A DNA stretch of 64,000 nucleotides from NCBI RefSeq assembly GCF_000729995.1, contig NZ_JNFG01000204.1, positions 1 to 64,000 on the forward strand, written 5' to 3'. Below are positions 49,265 through 59,537 of this stretch, piece after piece. The stretch comes from Caballeronia sordidicola. GTDB lineage: Bacteria; Pseudomonadota; Gammaproteobacteria; Burkholderiales; Burkholderiaceae. The notes under the pieces were generated by a model. It searched no databases, was not told the DNA's origin, and saw only the letters and a program-made list of their open reading frames with translations. The position numbers and the translations under genes are program-made. How positions within the stretch are numbered: the first letter of the stretch is position 1; each line of letters opens with the position of its first letter.

Positions 49265-49351
49265 GTGAATGGGGCCTTCCGTTATGACGCGCGCACACTG
49301 TCTCAGGCGCTGCTTACTGGCGAGTTACATGAGGTAAAGAGCGATGAGTGA
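49265..49351 (+). pseudogene. C-terminal remnant of a RelE/HigB-like toxin
   Basis: Open frame with NGAFRYDARTLSQALLTGEL then HEVKSDE and a stop. The ALxxGELxEV ending is that of RelE/HigB-type toxins. The frame overlaps the antitoxin start by 8 bp, as in intact toxin-antitoxin operons, but upstream it runs into the 3' end of another gene, so the N-terminal two thirds are missing. Confidence 0.5.
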
Positions 49352-49649
49352 CAAACTGTTGAAGGCGCTACACGAAACGGCGCAAGGGCTACACCAGGCT
49401 GGAACAATGGACGCGGTGACGTTGCGGGAGTTCGATGCGCTGTGCTTGCCGCCGATCAAGGACTGTAGCGCGGCGCAGATCAAGCGGCTGCGCCAGCGCA
49501 GCAATGCGAGTCAAGCGGTGTTTGCGGCGTGCCTGAACACCAGCGCATCGACCGTGCAGAAATGGGAACAGGGCCAGAAGCGCCCGAACGGCCCATCGTT
49601 GAAGTTGCTCGATCTGGTTGACCGTAAGGGCTTGGAAGCGATGTTCTAA
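49344..49649 (+). CDS. HigA/NadS-like XRE antitoxin, orphaned
   Basis: 101 aa. The central helix-turn-helix KRLRQRSNASQAVFAACLNTSASTVQKWEQGQKRPNG is the typical XRE antitoxin domain; the N-terminal 40 residues form the dimer/toxin-contact region. It normally neutralises a RelE-like toxin encoded just upstream and represses the operon. Only a fragment of the toxin remains (49265-49351), so it may act alone as a repressor. Confidence 0.85.
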   Translation: MSDKLLKALHETAQGLHQAGTMDAVTLREFDALCLPPIKDCSAAQIKRLRQRSNASQAVFAACLNTSASTVQKWEQGQKRPNGPSLKLLDLVDRKGLEAMF

Positions 49650-49671
49650 AGGCTTCCCAAGAAGATCAACC

Positions 49672-51060
49672 TCAACACTCAACAATATTCACCGCCAACC
49701 CACCCCGCGATGTTTCCTTGTATTTGGTCTTCATATCGGCGCCGGTTTGCATCATCGTCTTGATCACGGAATCGAGCGATACGTAATGACTGCCGTCGCC
49801 TCGCATCGCCATGCGCGCAGCATTCACCGCTTTCATCGACCCCATCGCATTACGTTCGATGCACGGAATCTGCACCATCCCGCCAACCGGATCGCAAGTC
49901 AGCCCGAGGTTATGTTCCATCCCGATCTCGGCAGCGTTCTCGACCTGCGCCGGCGTCCCGCCCATGACCGCCGCCAACCCGGCCGCTGCCATCGAACACG
50001 CGACTCCCACTTCCCCCTGACACCCGACCTCAGCGCCGGAAATGGAAGCGTTCATCTTGTACAGAATCCCGATAGCCGCCGCCGTCAGCAAAAAGTCGAT
50101 CACGCCCTGCGCATTCGATCCCGGTAGGAACCGGTCGTAGTAATGCAGCACTGCAGGAATGATCCCGGCCGCGCCGTTGGTCGGCGCCGTTACCACCCGA
50201 CCACCCACCGCGTTTTCCTCATTCACGGCAATGGCGTAAAGGTTGATCCAGTCGATCATGGAAAGCGGATCGCGTAACGCCTGCTCGGGTTTGTCGACCA
50301 GCGCCCGATACAACACCGGCGCGCGCCGTTTAACCTGGAAAGGACCGGGCAGGCAACCATCGGCGTCGGGGTTATCGATTCCGCAACCGCGCTTCACGCA
50401 CGACTGCATCACGTCCCAAATGCGCAGCAAGCCCGAACGAATCTCGTCTTCGCTGCGCCACGTACGCTCGTTTTCCCACATCAATTGCGCCACGGATTTG
50501 CCCGTTTCACGGCACAACGCGAGCAATTCATCGCCGGAGTGGAACGCGTACGGCAACTGTTCTATCGCGGTCAACACCTTCACATTCGATGCCCCCGCCG
50601 TCACCACAAAACCGCCGCCCACCGAGAGATAGGTCGAGTCGCGCAATGACACGCCGTCGGCATCGAAGGCATGGAGCTTCATGCCGTTCGGATGCTCAGC
50701 CAGCGCCTGCCGCAGAAACACGATGTGTTCCTTCAGCACAAACGGAATCTCGTGACGCCCCAGCAGCGGCAGCTTTTTCATTGCGCGCACGGTCTCGAGA
50801 CGCGTGCTGATCGTCCCTGCATCGACGGTATCCGGGGCATCGCCCATCAGGCCGAGCATCACGCCGCGATCCGTACCGTGACCCTTGCCGGTTGCGCCGA
50901 GCGAGCCGTACAACTCGCATTTCACCGTAGCCGTGGCGTCCAGCAGACCGTCGCGTTCGAGCCCTTGCACGAACATCAGGGCGGCGCGCATCGGCCCGAC
51001 CGTATGCGAACTCGACGGACCGATGCCGATTTTGAAAAGATCGAAAACGCTGACTGCCAT
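49672..51060 (-). CDS. sdaA: L-serine dehydratase (iron-sulfur type)
   Basis: Single-chain L-serine ammonia-lyase, 462 aa, converting serine to pyruvate and ammonia. The N-terminal signature [20 protein letters not shown] and the C-terminal [21 protein letters not shown] with Fe-S ligand cysteines are intact. It lies 30 bp downstream of the alginate-lyase-like gene. Serine made from glycine downstream of GcvTHP and GlyA would be its substrate. Confidence 0.96.
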   Translation of the reverse strand: MAVSVFDLFKIGIGPSSSHTVGPMRAALMFVQGLERDGLLDATATVKCELYGSLGATGKGHGTDRGVMLGLMGDAPDTVDAGTISTRLETVRAMKKLPLLGRHEIPFVLKEHIVFLRQALAEHPNGMKLHAFDADGVSLRDSTYLSVGGGFVVTAGASNVKVLTAIEQLPYAFHSGDELLALCRETGKSVAQLMWENERTWRSEDEIRSGLLRIWDVMQSCVKRGCGIDNPDADGCLPGPFQVKRRAPVLYRALVDKPEQALRDPLSMIDWINLYAIAVNEENAVGGRVVTAPTNGAAGIIPAVLHYYDRFLPGSNAQGVIDFLLTAAAIGILYKMNASISGAEVGCQGEVGVACSMAAAGLAAVMGGTPAQVENAAEIGMEHNLGLTCDPVGGMVQIPCIERNAMGSMKAVNAARMAMRGDGSHYVSLDSVIKTMMQTGADMKTKYKETSRGGLAVNIVEC

Positions 51061-51090
51061 GACTGCTCCTGCAAAGGTCGTGCTAAAAAA

Positions 51091-52194
51091 TCAGCGCGCC
51101 GGCAACGGCAAACAAACCGCGAGCCAGGCCGGCGGCGTGGGCGCCAGGCGCAGCGCAATGGGCGTGTACCGCCCGTCGAGCCGCGCCGATAGATGGAACA
51201 ACTCGGCCGCGTGTTTCGGATCCCACGCGCCCGAATAACCAGGCAGACCAGCCTCGCGGCGGGTGGCGTCGAAGGGCACGCTCGAATGAACAAATTCCTC
51301 GTGGGTGCGCGTGCCGAGCGCGTACGGCGTGAGCCAGTTCAGCGCGGCGGCGAGCGTCGCGCCCGACGGCGCGCGTTCGCTCAACCAATTGCGGTTGTGA
51401 CGGCGCGCAGCCAGCGCGGCCGTGACCAGCGGCTGCAAATCGTAAGTGACGTAATGCAGCGCGTCGCGCTCGCCGAAATCGACGGTCGAGCCGTCCGGCG
51501 CAATGTTGTCTCCAATATGCTCCACATACAGACGCTGCGCCGCGTTAATCAGCTTGCGGTCATCAGTAGTGAACGCGCCCATCGAAATCAACTTGATCCG
51601 GTGACTTTGCCAGTTGTTCCGATACGTGCCCGTCAGCGGTCGCTTTTGCTTATCAATATCCGCGATATATCCCGTCACCATCTTCGTGATGAACGCGTTC
51701 GACGCATTGCGCGTCTTCACCGGCAATGCGCTCGCGGTCAGGTCGTAGGCGAGGATCAGCGACTCGAAATTCGTTTCATCGATAGGATTGAAACTCGGCT
51801 GATACGTCGTGACCCACGCGAATAAAAACCGGTCGACGAGACGCAAATACGCTTCGTTGCCGGTCGCGCGCCACGCCAGCGCAGCGTCGCGCATCAATCC
51901 CAGATCCTTCTCCGCTTCTTCGCTCTCGTCACGAATACCCTGATGCGGCAACGTGCCTTCCGTATGCAGCGTTGCCCGCGCTTTCGGCTGGTCGTTCAGC
52001 CGCGACTGCACCATTTGCACCAGTGCTTTCACGCCCGGATCGGCATTCGTGCGCTCACTCGTTTGCATCGCGGGCGCTGCGCAAAAATTCATTGCTGCAA
52101 ACGCGCTTTGCGTCGTCAATGCCGTTGCTGCAAGGGCCGCGATCATCGCCGGAACACGCCACGTTTTACTCACCACTCGCACCTGTCGCGCCAT
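51091..52194 (-). CDS. Alginate-lyase-like exported protein (PL5-type fold)
   Basis: 367 aa with a signal peptide (MARQVRVVSKTWRVPAMIAALAATALTTQSAFAA). The mature chain has an alpha/alpha-toroid look and motifs seen in the alginate lyase family: DNAALAW-type helices, YRNNWQSHRIKLI with the catalytic-type NNWxSH, and DGSTVDFGERDALHYVTYDL. It should cut or bind a uronic-acid polysaccharide in the periplasm. The start follows AGGGAG. It sits between gcvP and sdaA, an odd place for a polysaccharide enzyme. Confidence 0.75.
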   Translation of the reverse strand: MARQVRVVSKTWRVPAMIAALAATALTTQSAFAAMNFCAAPAMQTSERTNADPGVKALVQMVQSRLNDQPKARATLHTEGTLPHQGIRDESEEAEKDLGLMRDAALAWRATGNEAYLRLVDRFLFAWVTTYQPSFNPIDETNFESLILAYDLTASALPVKTRNASNAFITKMVTGYIADIDKQKRPLTGTYRNNWQSHRIKLISMGAFTTDDRKLINAAQRLYVEHIGDNIAPDGSTVDFGERDALHYVTYDLQPLVTAALAARRHNRNWLSERAPSGATLAAALNWLTPYALGTRTHEEFVHSSVPFDATRREAGLPGYSGAWDPKHAAELFHLSARLDGRYTPIALRLAPTPPAWLAVCLPLPAR

Positions 52195-52257
52195 GCAAAA
52201 CTCCCTGATTGGCTTGGTTCGGGAGAGATGGTATCTGGTGTTGCGTGACTCCGGCAA

Positions 52258-52290
52258 AACTGTCCGGCTCTGAGAAGAAGCCGGACAGTT
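52258..52290 (-). terminator. Hairpin downstream of gcvP
   Basis: AACTGTCCGGCT (52258-52269) / AGCCGGACAGTT (52279-52290), perfect 12-bp arms, 9-base loop. On the minus strand it is followed by TTTGCC. Probably ends or dampens the gcv transcript before the alginate-lyase-like gene. Confidence 0.6.
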
Positions 52291-52300
52291 GAAACCCATG

Positions 52301-55228
52301 CTATTCGCCGTACTCGGACAACGGAATGCACGAACAGAACAGGTTGCGGTCGCCGTAAGCGTTGTCGGCGCGGCCGACCGGCGGCCAGTACTTGCGCGCG
52401 ATCAACGAAGTCAGCGGATACGCCGCCGTCTCCCGCGAGTAGGCGTGACTCCAGCCATCGGCGACAACAACCGCTGCCGTATGCGGCGCGTTCTTCAGCG
52501 GATTGTCTTCGCGATCCGATTTGCCATCTTCCACCGCGCGAATTTCGTCACGAATGGCGATCATTGCATCGATAAACCGATCCAGTTCCTCTTTCGATTC
52601 CGATTCCGTCGGCTCGACCATCAGCGTGCCCGGCACCGGGAAGCTCATGGTCGGCGCATGAAAACCGTAATCGATCAGGCGCTTCGCCACGTCATCGACT
52701 GAAATACCACTGGTCTCTTTCAACGGCCGCAGATCGAGAATGCACTCGTGCGCGACCAGACCGCCCGCGCCGCTGTACAGCACGGGGTAATGCGGCGCGA
52801 GCTGCTTCGCCACATAGTTTGCCGCGAGGATCGCGCTTTCCGTGGCGTTGGTCAGACCTTGCGCGCCCATCATCGCGATGTACATCCACGAGATCGGCAG
52901 AATGGCGGCCGAGCCATAAGGCGCCGCCGATACCGCGCCAATCCCGGCTGCATCGCGTTGATACCCGGTGGAATGCTGGTTCGGCAGGAACTTGGCGAGA
53001 TGCGCGCCGACCGCGACCGGACCCACGCCCGGTCCGCCGCCGCCATGCGGAATGCAGAAGGTTTTATGCAGGTTCAAGTGCGAGACATCGCCGCCGAACT
53101 GGCCCGGCGCGGTCAGGCCGACCATCGCGTTCATGTTCGCGCCATCGACGTATACCTGGCCGCCATGCGCATGCACGATCTCGCAGATCTCGCGCACGTT
53201 CACTTCGAACACGCCGTGCGTGGACGGATACGTGATCATGATCGCGGCGAGTTTGTCGGCGTGCTTGTCGGCCTTGGCCTGCAAGTCGGCGATATCGACG
53301 TTGCCCTGTTCATCGCACGCAACCACCACGACCTGCATGCCGGCCATTTGCGCCGATGCCGGGTTCGTACCATGCGCGGACGATGGAATCAGGCAGATGT
53401 TCCGATGCCCTTCGCCACGCGATTCGTGATACGCGTGGATGATCAGCAAACCGGCATATTCGCCCTGCGAGCCGGCATTCGGTTGCAGCGATACAGCCGC
53501 GTAACCGGTACACGCAACGAGCATTTGCTCGAGCTGATCGATCATCGTGCGATAACCGACCGTTTGCTCACCCGGCGCAAACGGATGGATCTGCGCGAAT
53601 TCGGGCCACGTCACGGGCAACATTTCGGACGTTGCGTTCAGCTTCATCGTGCAGGAACCGAGCGGGATCATTGTGCGATCGAGCGCGAGATCCTTATCCG
53701 CCAGACTGCGCAGGTAGCGCAGCATTTCATGCTCGGAATGATGACGGTTGAACACCGGATGCGTGAGGTAGGCGCTCGTGCGTTCCAGTGCTTTCGGCAG
53801 CGAGACTTTTGCGTCCGCATCGAGCGCGTCAATATCGAACGTTTCCGTCTTGCCCGCCACTTCCGCGAACAACGCGAAGAGCTTGAGCAAGTCGTCGCGC
53901 GTGGTGGTTTCATCGACGGAAACGCCTACGTGCGTTGCATCGATATGGCGCAGGTTCACGTGCACCGCCGATGCCGCCTGATGCAGCGCCGTGGTATTCG
54001 TGCCGCTAACGATGGTGACGGTATCGAAGAACGTTTCGTTAGCGAGCGTGTAGCCGAGTTTGCACGCGCCGGCAGCGAAGATCGACGCCACGCGATTCAC
54101 GCGCAACGCGATGGTCTTCAAACCCTGCGGCCCGTGATACACCGCGTACATGCTGGCCATGATCGCGAGCAATGCTTGCGCCGTACATACATTCGATGTC
54201 GCCTTTTCGCGGCGGATATGTTGCTCGCGGGTTTGCAGCGCGAGACGCAGCGCGTGCTTGCCTTGGGCGTCGACGGTCACGCCGACAAGACGGCCCGGCA
54301 TTTGCCGTTTGAAGTCATCGCGTACGGCCATATACGCGGCGTGCGGACCGCCAAATCCAATCGGCACGCCAAAGCGCTGCGTATTACCGATAGCCACATC
54401 CGCGCCCCATTCGCCCGGAGGCGTGAGCAGCGTGAGCGCGAGTAAGTCAGCGGCGGCGATTACAAAACCACCGGCCGCATGAATAGCTTGAGTCAACGCG
54501 CGATAGTCATGCACGTCGCCATTCGCCCCCGGGTATTGCAGCAACACGCCGAAGGCGTTTGCGGTGGCGGCATCGGCGGCGGGACCAACTTTGACTTCGA
54601 TACCCGCCGGTTTTGCACGCGTTCGCACGACTTCGATGGTCTGCGGCAGCACGTCGTCGGCGACATAAAACAGGTTCGATTTCGGCTTGCCCGCGCGTTG
54701 CAGCAGCGTCATGGCTTCGGCGGCGGCGGTGGCTTCATCGAGTAGCGACGCATTCGAAATCGCGAGACCCGTCAGGTCGATAATCATCTGTTGGAAGTTG
54801 AGCAGCGCTTCCAGGCGGCCTTGCGAAATCTCCGGCTGATACGGCGTGTAAGCCGTGTACCACGCCGGGTTTTCAAGCACGTTACGCAGGATCACGGCGG
54901 GCGTGTGCGTGCCGTAATAACCCTGACCAATGTAGTTCCTGAACACCAGGTTCTGATCCGCGAGTTTCCTCAGCGATGCCAGCGCTTCCGCTTCGCTTTT
55001 CGGCTGCGTGAACGCGCCGAGCGGCAGCGTTTCTTTACGCCGGATGGCTTCGGGAATCACCGCGTCGATGAACGCCGCGCGCGATGCGAAACCGAGCGCT
55101 TCGAGCATGGCATGCTGGTCGGCCGCATCCGGGCCAATGTGCCGGTGGGCGAATGCATCGTGGCATTCGAGCGCGGCGAGAGACAGGGATGAGCGGTTCA
55201 TCAGACGGTCCGGGTGTTCGAGCTTCAT
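52301..55228 (-). CDS. gcvP: Glycine dehydrogenase (decarboxylating), P-protein
   Basis: PLP enzyme, 975 aa, single-chain type. Decarboxylates glycine and passes the aminomethyl group to the lipoyl arm of GcvH. The PLP lysine lies in [20 protein letters not shown]; the N-terminal RHIGP motif and the glycine-rich GSQGEYAGL segment are present. A short N-terminal extension precedes the usual start at FAHRHIGPD. Third gene of gcvT-gcvH-gcvP. Confidence 0.98.
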   Translation of the reverse strand: MKLEHPDRLMNRSSLSLAALECHDAFAHRHIGPDAADQHAMLEALGFASRAAFIDAVIPEAIRRKETLPLGAFTQPKSEAEALASLRKLADQNLVFRNYIGQGYYGTHTPAVILRNVLENPAWYTAYTPYQPEISQGRLEALLNFQQMIIDLTGLAISNASLLDEATAAAEAMTLLQRAGKPKSNLFYVADDVLPQTIEVVRTRAKPAGIEVKVGPAADAATANAFGVLLQYPGANGDVHDYRALTQAIHAAGGFVIAAADLLALTLLTPPGEWGADVAIGNTQRFGVPIGFGGPHAAYMAVRDDFKRQMPGRLVGVTVDAQGKHALRLALQTREQHIRREKATSNVCTAQALLAIMASMYAVYHGPQGLKTIALRVNRVASIFAAGACKLGYTLANETFFDTVTIVSGTNTTALHQAASAVHVNLRHIDATHVGVSVDETTTRDDLLKLFALFAEVAGKTETFDIDALDADAKVSLPKALERTSAYLTHPVFNRHHSEHEMLRYLRSLADKDLALDRTMIPLGSCTMKLNATSEMLPVTWPEFAQIHPFAPGEQTVGYRTMIDQLEQMLVACTGYAAVSLQPNAGSQGEYAGLLIIHAYHESRGEGHRNICLIPSSAHGTNPASAQMAGMQVVVVACDEQGNVDIADLQAKADKHADKLAAIMITYPSTHGVFEVNVREICEIVHAHGGQVYVDGANMNAMVGLTAPGQFGGDVSHLNLHKTFCIPHGGGGPGVGPVAVGAHLAKFLPNQHSTGYQRDAAGIGAVSAAPYGSAAILPISWMYIAMMGAQGLTNATESAILAANYVAKQLAPHYPVLYSGAGGLVAHECILDLRPLKETSGISVDDVAKRLIDYGFHAPTMSFPVPGTLMVEPTESESKEELDRFIDAMIAIRDEIRAVEDGKSDREDNPLKNAPHTAAVVVADGWSHAYSRETAAYPLTSLIARKYWPPVGRADNAYGDRNLFCSCIPLSEYGE

Positions 55229-55297
55229 GAGAATTCCTGCTGGTGCGGCGTGGTTCGCTATTGCGCTTTAAGCACGCCGCACGGTCGTTGAAAAGTT

Positions 55298-55678
55298 TTA
55301 CTCGCCGATCGCGCTGCCGTATGCAGCGGCATCGATCAACCGATCCGTCTTGGCGTCGGCGGCGGGCTTGATCTTGAAGAGCCAGCTTTCGTACGGCGTG
55401 CCGTTGATCTGATCCGGCGTGCCGGTCAGCGCATCGTTCGCGGCGACGATTTCGCCGGCCACGGGCGCGTAGATATCGGATGCTGCTTTCACCGATTCGA
55501 TCACCGCGATGGCGTCGCCGGCGGCAACGGTCTTACCTACCGGCGGCAATTCGATGAACACGACATCGCCCAGTGCTTCCTGCGCGTGATCCGTAATACC
55601 GATGGTCAGGGTGCCGTCGGATTCGGTGCGTACCCATTCGTGCGATTCGGTGTATTTGAGTTCGGCCGGGATGCTCAT
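55298..55678 (-). CDS. gcvH: Glycine cleavage H-protein
   Basis: Lipoyl carrier, 126 aa. The lipoylated lysine lies in [20 protein letters not shown], and the N-terminus [17 protein letters not shown] is typical. It shuttles the aminomethyl group between P-, T- and L-proteins. Confidence 0.98.
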   Translation of the reverse strand: MSIPAELKYTESHEWVRTESDGTLTIGITDHAQEALGDVVFIELPPVGKTVAAGDAIAVIESVKAASDIYAPVAGEIVAANDALTGTPDQINGTPYESWLFKIKPAADAKTDRLIDAAAYGSAIGE

Positions 55679-55744
55679 GCGGATGCTCCAGTTGTCATTG
55701 AGGGTGGACGTGCGTGGCTTTTGCGGCCGTTGCTTGCGGGCTGT

Positions 55745-56869
55745 TTAAAGCGCCGCCAACACCTTGCCGTTGCGCACGAAAGGCAGTTTTACCACGCTTA
55801 CCGGCAGTTGTTTGTCGCGTATCACGACGTGCACTTTGTCGCCCGGTTTCACGCTCGCCGGCACCCGGGCGAACGCGATGGATTCCTGCATCGATGGCGA
55901 GAAAGTGCCGCTCGTGATCTCGCCTTCGCCGTCGGCCGTGACGACTTTTTGGTGAGCACGAAGCACGCCACCGGCGCGGCCGTTTTCCTTCTGCAGAATC
56001 AAGCCGACAAAGCGCGCCTTCGATCCATTCTTTTCCAGCGCGGCGCGGCCGACGAACGCGCGGTTCGGGTTGGTGAGGTCGACGGTCCACGCGAGGCCGG
56101 CGTCGAGCGGCGACACCGTGTCGTCCATGTCCTGGCCGTAGAGGTTCATGCCGGCTTCCAGACGCAGCGTGTCGCGTGCGCCGAGGCCGGCGGGCTTCAC
56201 GCCTTGCGCGATCAATGCGTTCCAGAACGCTACGACTTGCGTAGCCGGAACCACGATTTCGAAACCGTCCTCGCCCGTGTAACCGGTGCGCGCGAGCATC
56301 ACTTCGCCGAACGAGCTGGCCGGGAATTGCACGGCGTTGAAGGGTTTGAGTTCAGCGGTGGCGTTGCGCGTTTCCGGCAGCACTTGCCAGACTTTTTCGC
56401 GTGCGTTCGGACCTTGCACGGCGACGATCGCGAAATCGCGGCGCGGCGTGATCGTCAGACCAAAACCGCCTTCGGCATTCAGATGGCCGAACCACGCGAT
56501 GTCTTTCTCCGCCGTGCCGGCGTTCACTACAACCCGGTAGTTGTCATCGGCGAAGTAATAGACGATCAGGTCATCGATCACGCCGCCTTCCGGGTTCAGC
56601 AGGCACGAATACAGCGCCTTGCCGGGAACGGTGAGTTTGTCGACGCTGTTGGCGATCGCGTACTTGAAGAATTCGCGCGCTTTGTCGCCGGTGAAATCGA
56701 CGACGCGCATATGCGACACATCGAACATGCCCGCGTCGGTGCGCACCGCGTGGTGTTCGTCGATCTGCGAACCGTAATTGACGGGCATGTCCCAGCCGCC
56801 GAAATCGACCATGCGTGCGTTGAGCGCAAGGTGAGCGGCGTGCAAAGGCGTGTGTTGAAGATCAGACAT
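55745..56869 (-). CDS. gcvT: Glycine cleavage T-protein (aminomethyltransferase)
   Basis: Tetrahydrofolate-dependent aminomethyltransferase, 374 aa. N-terminal [23 protein letters not shown]-like block, [12 protein letters not shown] and YTGEDGFEI are conserved GcvT motifs. The start at 56869 is chosen because the family begins there; the in-frame extension to 57004 overlaps the riboswitch expression platform. First gene of the operon. Confidence 0.97.
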   Translation of the reverse strand: MSDLQHTPLHAAHLALNARMVDFGGWDMPVNYGSQIDEHHAVRTDAGMFDVSHMRVVDFTGDKAREFFKYAIANSVDKLTVPGKALYSCLLNPEGGVIDDLIVYYFADDNYRVVVNAGTAEKDIAWFGHLNAEGGFGLTITPRRDFAIVAVQGPNAREKVWQVLPETRNATAELKPFNAVQFPASSFGEVMLARTGYTGEDGFEIVVPATQVVAFWNALIAQGVKPAGLGARDTLRLEAGMNLYGQDMDDTVSPLDAGLAWTVDLTNPNRAFVGRAALEKNGSKARFVGLILQKENGRAGGVLRAHQKVVTADGEGEITSGTFSPSMQESIAFARVPASVKPGDKVHVVIRDKQLPVSVVKLPFVRNGKVLAAL

Positions 56870-57006
56870 GGAGCGGGCCTCGGGCGTGCGCGAAAACAAA
56901 AAAAGGCCATGCGTCGAACCCGCTCGGGGTTTCGGCTTTTTTTGGTTGCTTGGATAACGCCAATGCAACCTGCAAAGCCCAAACCGCGCAGCGATCCGGT
57001 ACATGA

Positions 57007-57300
57007 CCCCTCTGTCCTCGGTACCTGAGAGATTGCACGCTGTGCGCCTACCATCCGACGTTCAACGCGCGCCCCTTCGGTGGGCATCTGGCTGGTGCTT
57101 CTTTTTCAGCCGATGCCGCTCTCCAGAGTTCGACTTTCCGTTTTTGGCGCCCGATTAAAGGCGCAATTCATAGACGGAACTTCGACGCGGCCGGTCCTTT
57201 TGCCTGAGAGTTTGTGGGTGTGCCCCTTCGGCGGCGCTTGCTTTGTTTCGTGTCGTTTTCGATGCAAACGACAAAAGCCAGCGCGCTCTCCCGACGCGTG
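57007..57300 (-). promoter_or_regulatory. Tandem glycine riboswitch upstream of gcvT
   Basis: On the minus strand two aptamers are arranged in tandem. The first (about 57300-57190) reads GGGAGAGCGCGC ... GCCGAAGGGGCAC ... AACTCTCAGGCAAAAGGAC. The second (about 57128-57007) reads CTGGAGAGCGGC ... ACCGAAGGGGCGC ... ATCTCTCAGGTACCGAGGAC. These are the hallmark glycine-aptamer strings. Glycine binding should switch on gcvT-gcvH-gcvP. A further 130 bp of leader separates it from gcvT. Confidence 0.95.
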
Positions 57301-57347
57301 CGGCGAATTTACGCGACCGAATTCAGCTTGTCAAACGGCGAGGGGCC

Positions 57348-58253
57348 TTAATCCTTCGCCAGCCCAGGATTGACGCGTCTACCGATATCCCGCAAGCGCG
57401 CGAGTTGATCGACCATCGACGGCGCTTCGTCCAGGCTGCTGACAAAGGTCCAGAGATATGTCATCACGGCATAGACATGTCCGGCCTTCACCGATGGCGC
57501 CAACGCCAACTGGCTGATGGCAATCACAAACAGCACGGCCGCGACCGAGCCGACGAAGAGAAACGCCGCGGCTTCACGGTTCGACAGGTGAACCCGGAGC
57601 TTGGAAAGCACGCGATAGTGCCGTTTCAAAGTGACCGTCCCCACTTTCGCGACCAGGCCGATTTCCTTCTCCAGCCGGTCATTCAGGCGCTGATGCAAGC
57701 CCTGGTTGCGCCGTGCGAAGCGCGGCAACAAGGCCAGGCACAGTAGCAATCCGCCCAGGCTCGCAACGCCGATCCACGGCTCGATCGCCAGCAGCATCGC
57801 CACGGCGCCCACTATGGATACCAACGCGGTGACCATGGTCGGCACGTGTTTTTCGAAGAAGTCGACAAACTCCCGGGCCAACACCACGCGCGCCGCAGCC
57901 GTCGACGTACTTTGGTTCTGCAACCGCTGATTGAGGATCACCGGCACCGCCAGATCGGCGTATATCCGCGTGAAGGTGCGCGTATCCACGGCGCGGCGCG
58001 CAGCGCCGACCGTCCAGAACGCCAATACGATCACTGCGTAGAACAACGCGCTGTGAGCGTCGCCTCGAATGATCGAGTCGACGGCGAATCCGGCGAACAA
58101 CGGATACGCGAGCAATAGCGCGTTCTCAAGCGCGACGAGCGACAGCGTGCAGAACAGCTTGCCCGGATAAGCCCGGGCAATAGCTTTCAGCGTGGACGTG
58201 GCGGACTGCTTTTCGCTCTCGACCATCCGGATTTCTGGTGTGATGAATGACAT
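57348..58253 (-). CDS. ABC-exporter six-helix membrane domain without an ATPase
   Basis: 301 aa. Resembles the transmembrane half of type IV ABC exporters: six hydrophobic segments (FCTLSLVALENALLLAYPLF, ALFYAVIVLAFWTVGAARRA, MVTALVSIVGAVAMLLAI, and others) with RRNQGLHQRLNDRLEKEI as coupling region. The chain ends after the last helix with RDIGRRVNPGLAKD; no Walker motifs and no adjacent ATPase gene. It may pair with an ATPase elsewhere or act alone. The start at 58253 opens at MSFITPEIRM; divergent from a TetR gene. Confidence 0.8.
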   Translation of the reverse strand: MSFITPEIRMVESEKQSATSTLKAIARAYPGKLFCTLSLVALENALLLAYPLFAGFAVDSIIRGDAHSALFYAVIVLAFWTVGAARRAVDTRTFTRIYADLAVPVILNQRLQNQSTSTAAARVVLAREFVDFFEKHVPTMVTALVSIVGAVAMLLAIEPWIGVASLGGLLLCLALLPRFARRNQGLHQRLNDRLEKEIGLVAKVGTVTLKRHYRVLSKLRVHLSNREAAAFLFVGSVAAVLFVIAISQLALAPSVKAGHVYAVMTYLWTFVSSLDEAPSMVDQLARLRDIGRRVNPGLAKD

Positions 58254-58285
58254 GATCGTACCTTGAGTAAAATCGCAGCTATAAT

Positions 58286-58324
58286 TTGAGCGACTGCTCA
58301 AATTATACTTGAGCAGTCGCTCAA
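58286..58324. promoter_or_regulatory. Paired TetR operators
   Basis: Two 16-bp palindromic elements, TTGAGCGACTGCTCAA (58286-58301) and TTGAGCAGTCGCTCAA (58309-58324). Each is TTGAGC-N4-GCTCAA, and together they also form a larger inverted repeat. They cover the promoter of the membrane-protein gene, so the adjacent TetR protein probably represses it and itself. Confidence 0.85.
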
Positions 58325-58331
58325 AGTGCAA
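58302..58331 (-). promoter_or_regulatory. Promoter of the ABC membrane-domain gene
   Basis: On the minus strand TTGCAC (58331-58326), 18-bp spacer, TATAAT (58307-58302). The spacer is one of the two TetR operators, giving steric repression. Confidence 0.65.
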
Positions 58332-58372
58332 GCTCAGCTAATCCGGTCACGCTTGAAAGAAAGGAATCGAAC

Positions 58373-58972
58373 ATGTCGCGGTCGTCCCCCGAACGCAAAG
58401 GTCAGATCATTGCGGCCGCCCTTGAGTTGTTCCGCGAGAAAGGTTTCGCGGACGTTTCCACGCGTGACCTCGCCGAGCACGCGGGGTTGTCGCGCAGTCA
58501 CATTTATCACTACTTCGGCGACTGGAACGAGTTGCGCCGCGAGGCGTTCGTGCACTTCGCCGACGAGCAACTCGAAGAAGCCGGCGCGCGTCTGATCGAT
58601 AAACCGCCGGTCGACGCGTTGCTTGGTTTTGTCCGCGATTGCCTGCCAGAGAGCAAAAATGATGGTTGGGGGCTGTGGCTCGATGCCTGGGACGAAGCCA
58701 TGCACGACGCAGAACTCGCGCGGGCTTATTTAAGCGAGATCAGTCGCTGGCAGGGCATGCTGCGTGGAATTATCGAAAAGGGCGTGGAGGCGAAGGTGTT
58801 TCGGTGTGCATCGCCGGAACGCGCTGCACGGCAACTCTTCGCGCTGGCCATGGGTTACGCCGATGATCTGTTGCTGCAGCCGTCGGTTGAGGCTGTCGAA
58901 GCGGCGCTGGACGAGGTCGTGGAAATTGCGGAGATGGTGCTGAGTTTTGAGCTCAACGCTCTAGAACGATGA
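58373..58972 (+). CDS. TetR-family transcriptional repressor
   Basis: 199 aa. The N-terminal HTH is KGQIIAAALELFREKGF with DLAEHAGLSRSHIYHYFGDW (residues 10-50); the C-terminal ligand domain is helical (WGLWLDAWDEAMHD, a common motif of the BetI/AcrR-like branch). Divergent from the ABC membrane gene and next to two palindromic operators, so it most likely controls that gene and itself. The inducer is unknown. Confidence 0.92.
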   Translation: MSRSSPERKGQIIAAALELFREKGFADVSTRDLAEHAGLSRSHIYHYFGDWNELRREAFVHFADEQLEEAGARLIDKPPVDALLGFVRDCLPESKNDGWGLWLDAWDEAMHDAELARAYLSEISRWQGMLRGIIEKGVEAKVFRCASPERAARQLFALAMGYADDLLLQPSVEAVEAALDEVVEIAEMVLSFELNALER

Positions 58973-59009
58973 ACCGAACGACAGCCTGTCGTCCGGCGCA
59001 GAAAAGTGC

Positions 59010-59387
59010 TTACTGAATCGCGCGTTGCAACCCGTCCAGCTCGCCGTTCAGGGTGTGCTGTTCGTCACCCGACAAACCGCCGCCATGCTGGGAAGCCATG
59101 TCGCGCGATTCCTGACGCACTACATCCAGCCGATGATGGAACGCGTCGCCTTGTGGCGGCGGGTAAAAGCCCTGGCTCACGCGCTGATCCACATGATGCC
59201 AAAGCGAGTTGATGCGCCCGTTGACCTGATCCATTCGATGCACCGCTTCCATATGCGGATCGGGGCGCGCCGGTGCTTCCTGGACGACATCGACCTGGCG
59301 CGTCGGCTGGACGACACACGCCGCCAGCGATCCCGCTAGCGCCACGCCAATCAGCGCACGGGTAAAACCTGCTTTAAGCGTCAGCAT
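59010..59387 (-). CDS. Small lipoprotein of unknown function
   Basis: 125 aa. MLTLKAGFTRALIGVALAGSLAAC has a good lipobox (LAAC) for lipidation. The mature part is polar and helical with GGLSGDEQHTLNGELDGLQ, rich in His and Gln. No domain recognised. The start follows GAGGAACTTCA on the minus strand. Convergent with the TetR gene. Confidence 0.8.
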   Translation of the reverse strand: MLTLKAGFTRALIGVALAGSLAACVVQPTRQVDVVQEAPARPDPHMEAVHRMDQVNGRINSLWHHVDQRVSQGFYPPPQGDAFHHRLDVVRQESRDMASQHGGGLSGDEQHTLNGELDGLQRAIQ

Positions 59388-59446
59388 TGAAGTTCCTCTT
59401 TTGATTTTTAAGATAAGACGATAAGACGACTGGAGAAGAACGGTTC

Positions 59447-59480
59447 GCGCACCGCGCCGGCTGACGCCGGGGCGGTGCGC
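59447..59480. terminator. Hairpin between two minus-strand genes
   Basis: GCGCACCGC (59447-59455) pairs with GCGGTGCGC (59472-59480) with an inner CCGG/CCGG stem. No T run. It lies just downstream of the Gfo/Idh gene and may end its transcript. Confidence 0.4.
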
Positions 59481-59537
59481 AAATGTAACGCTGTGTGTTT
59501 GACAGTCTTGCGTGGGCCGTTTGTTATCGCTGCTTTG

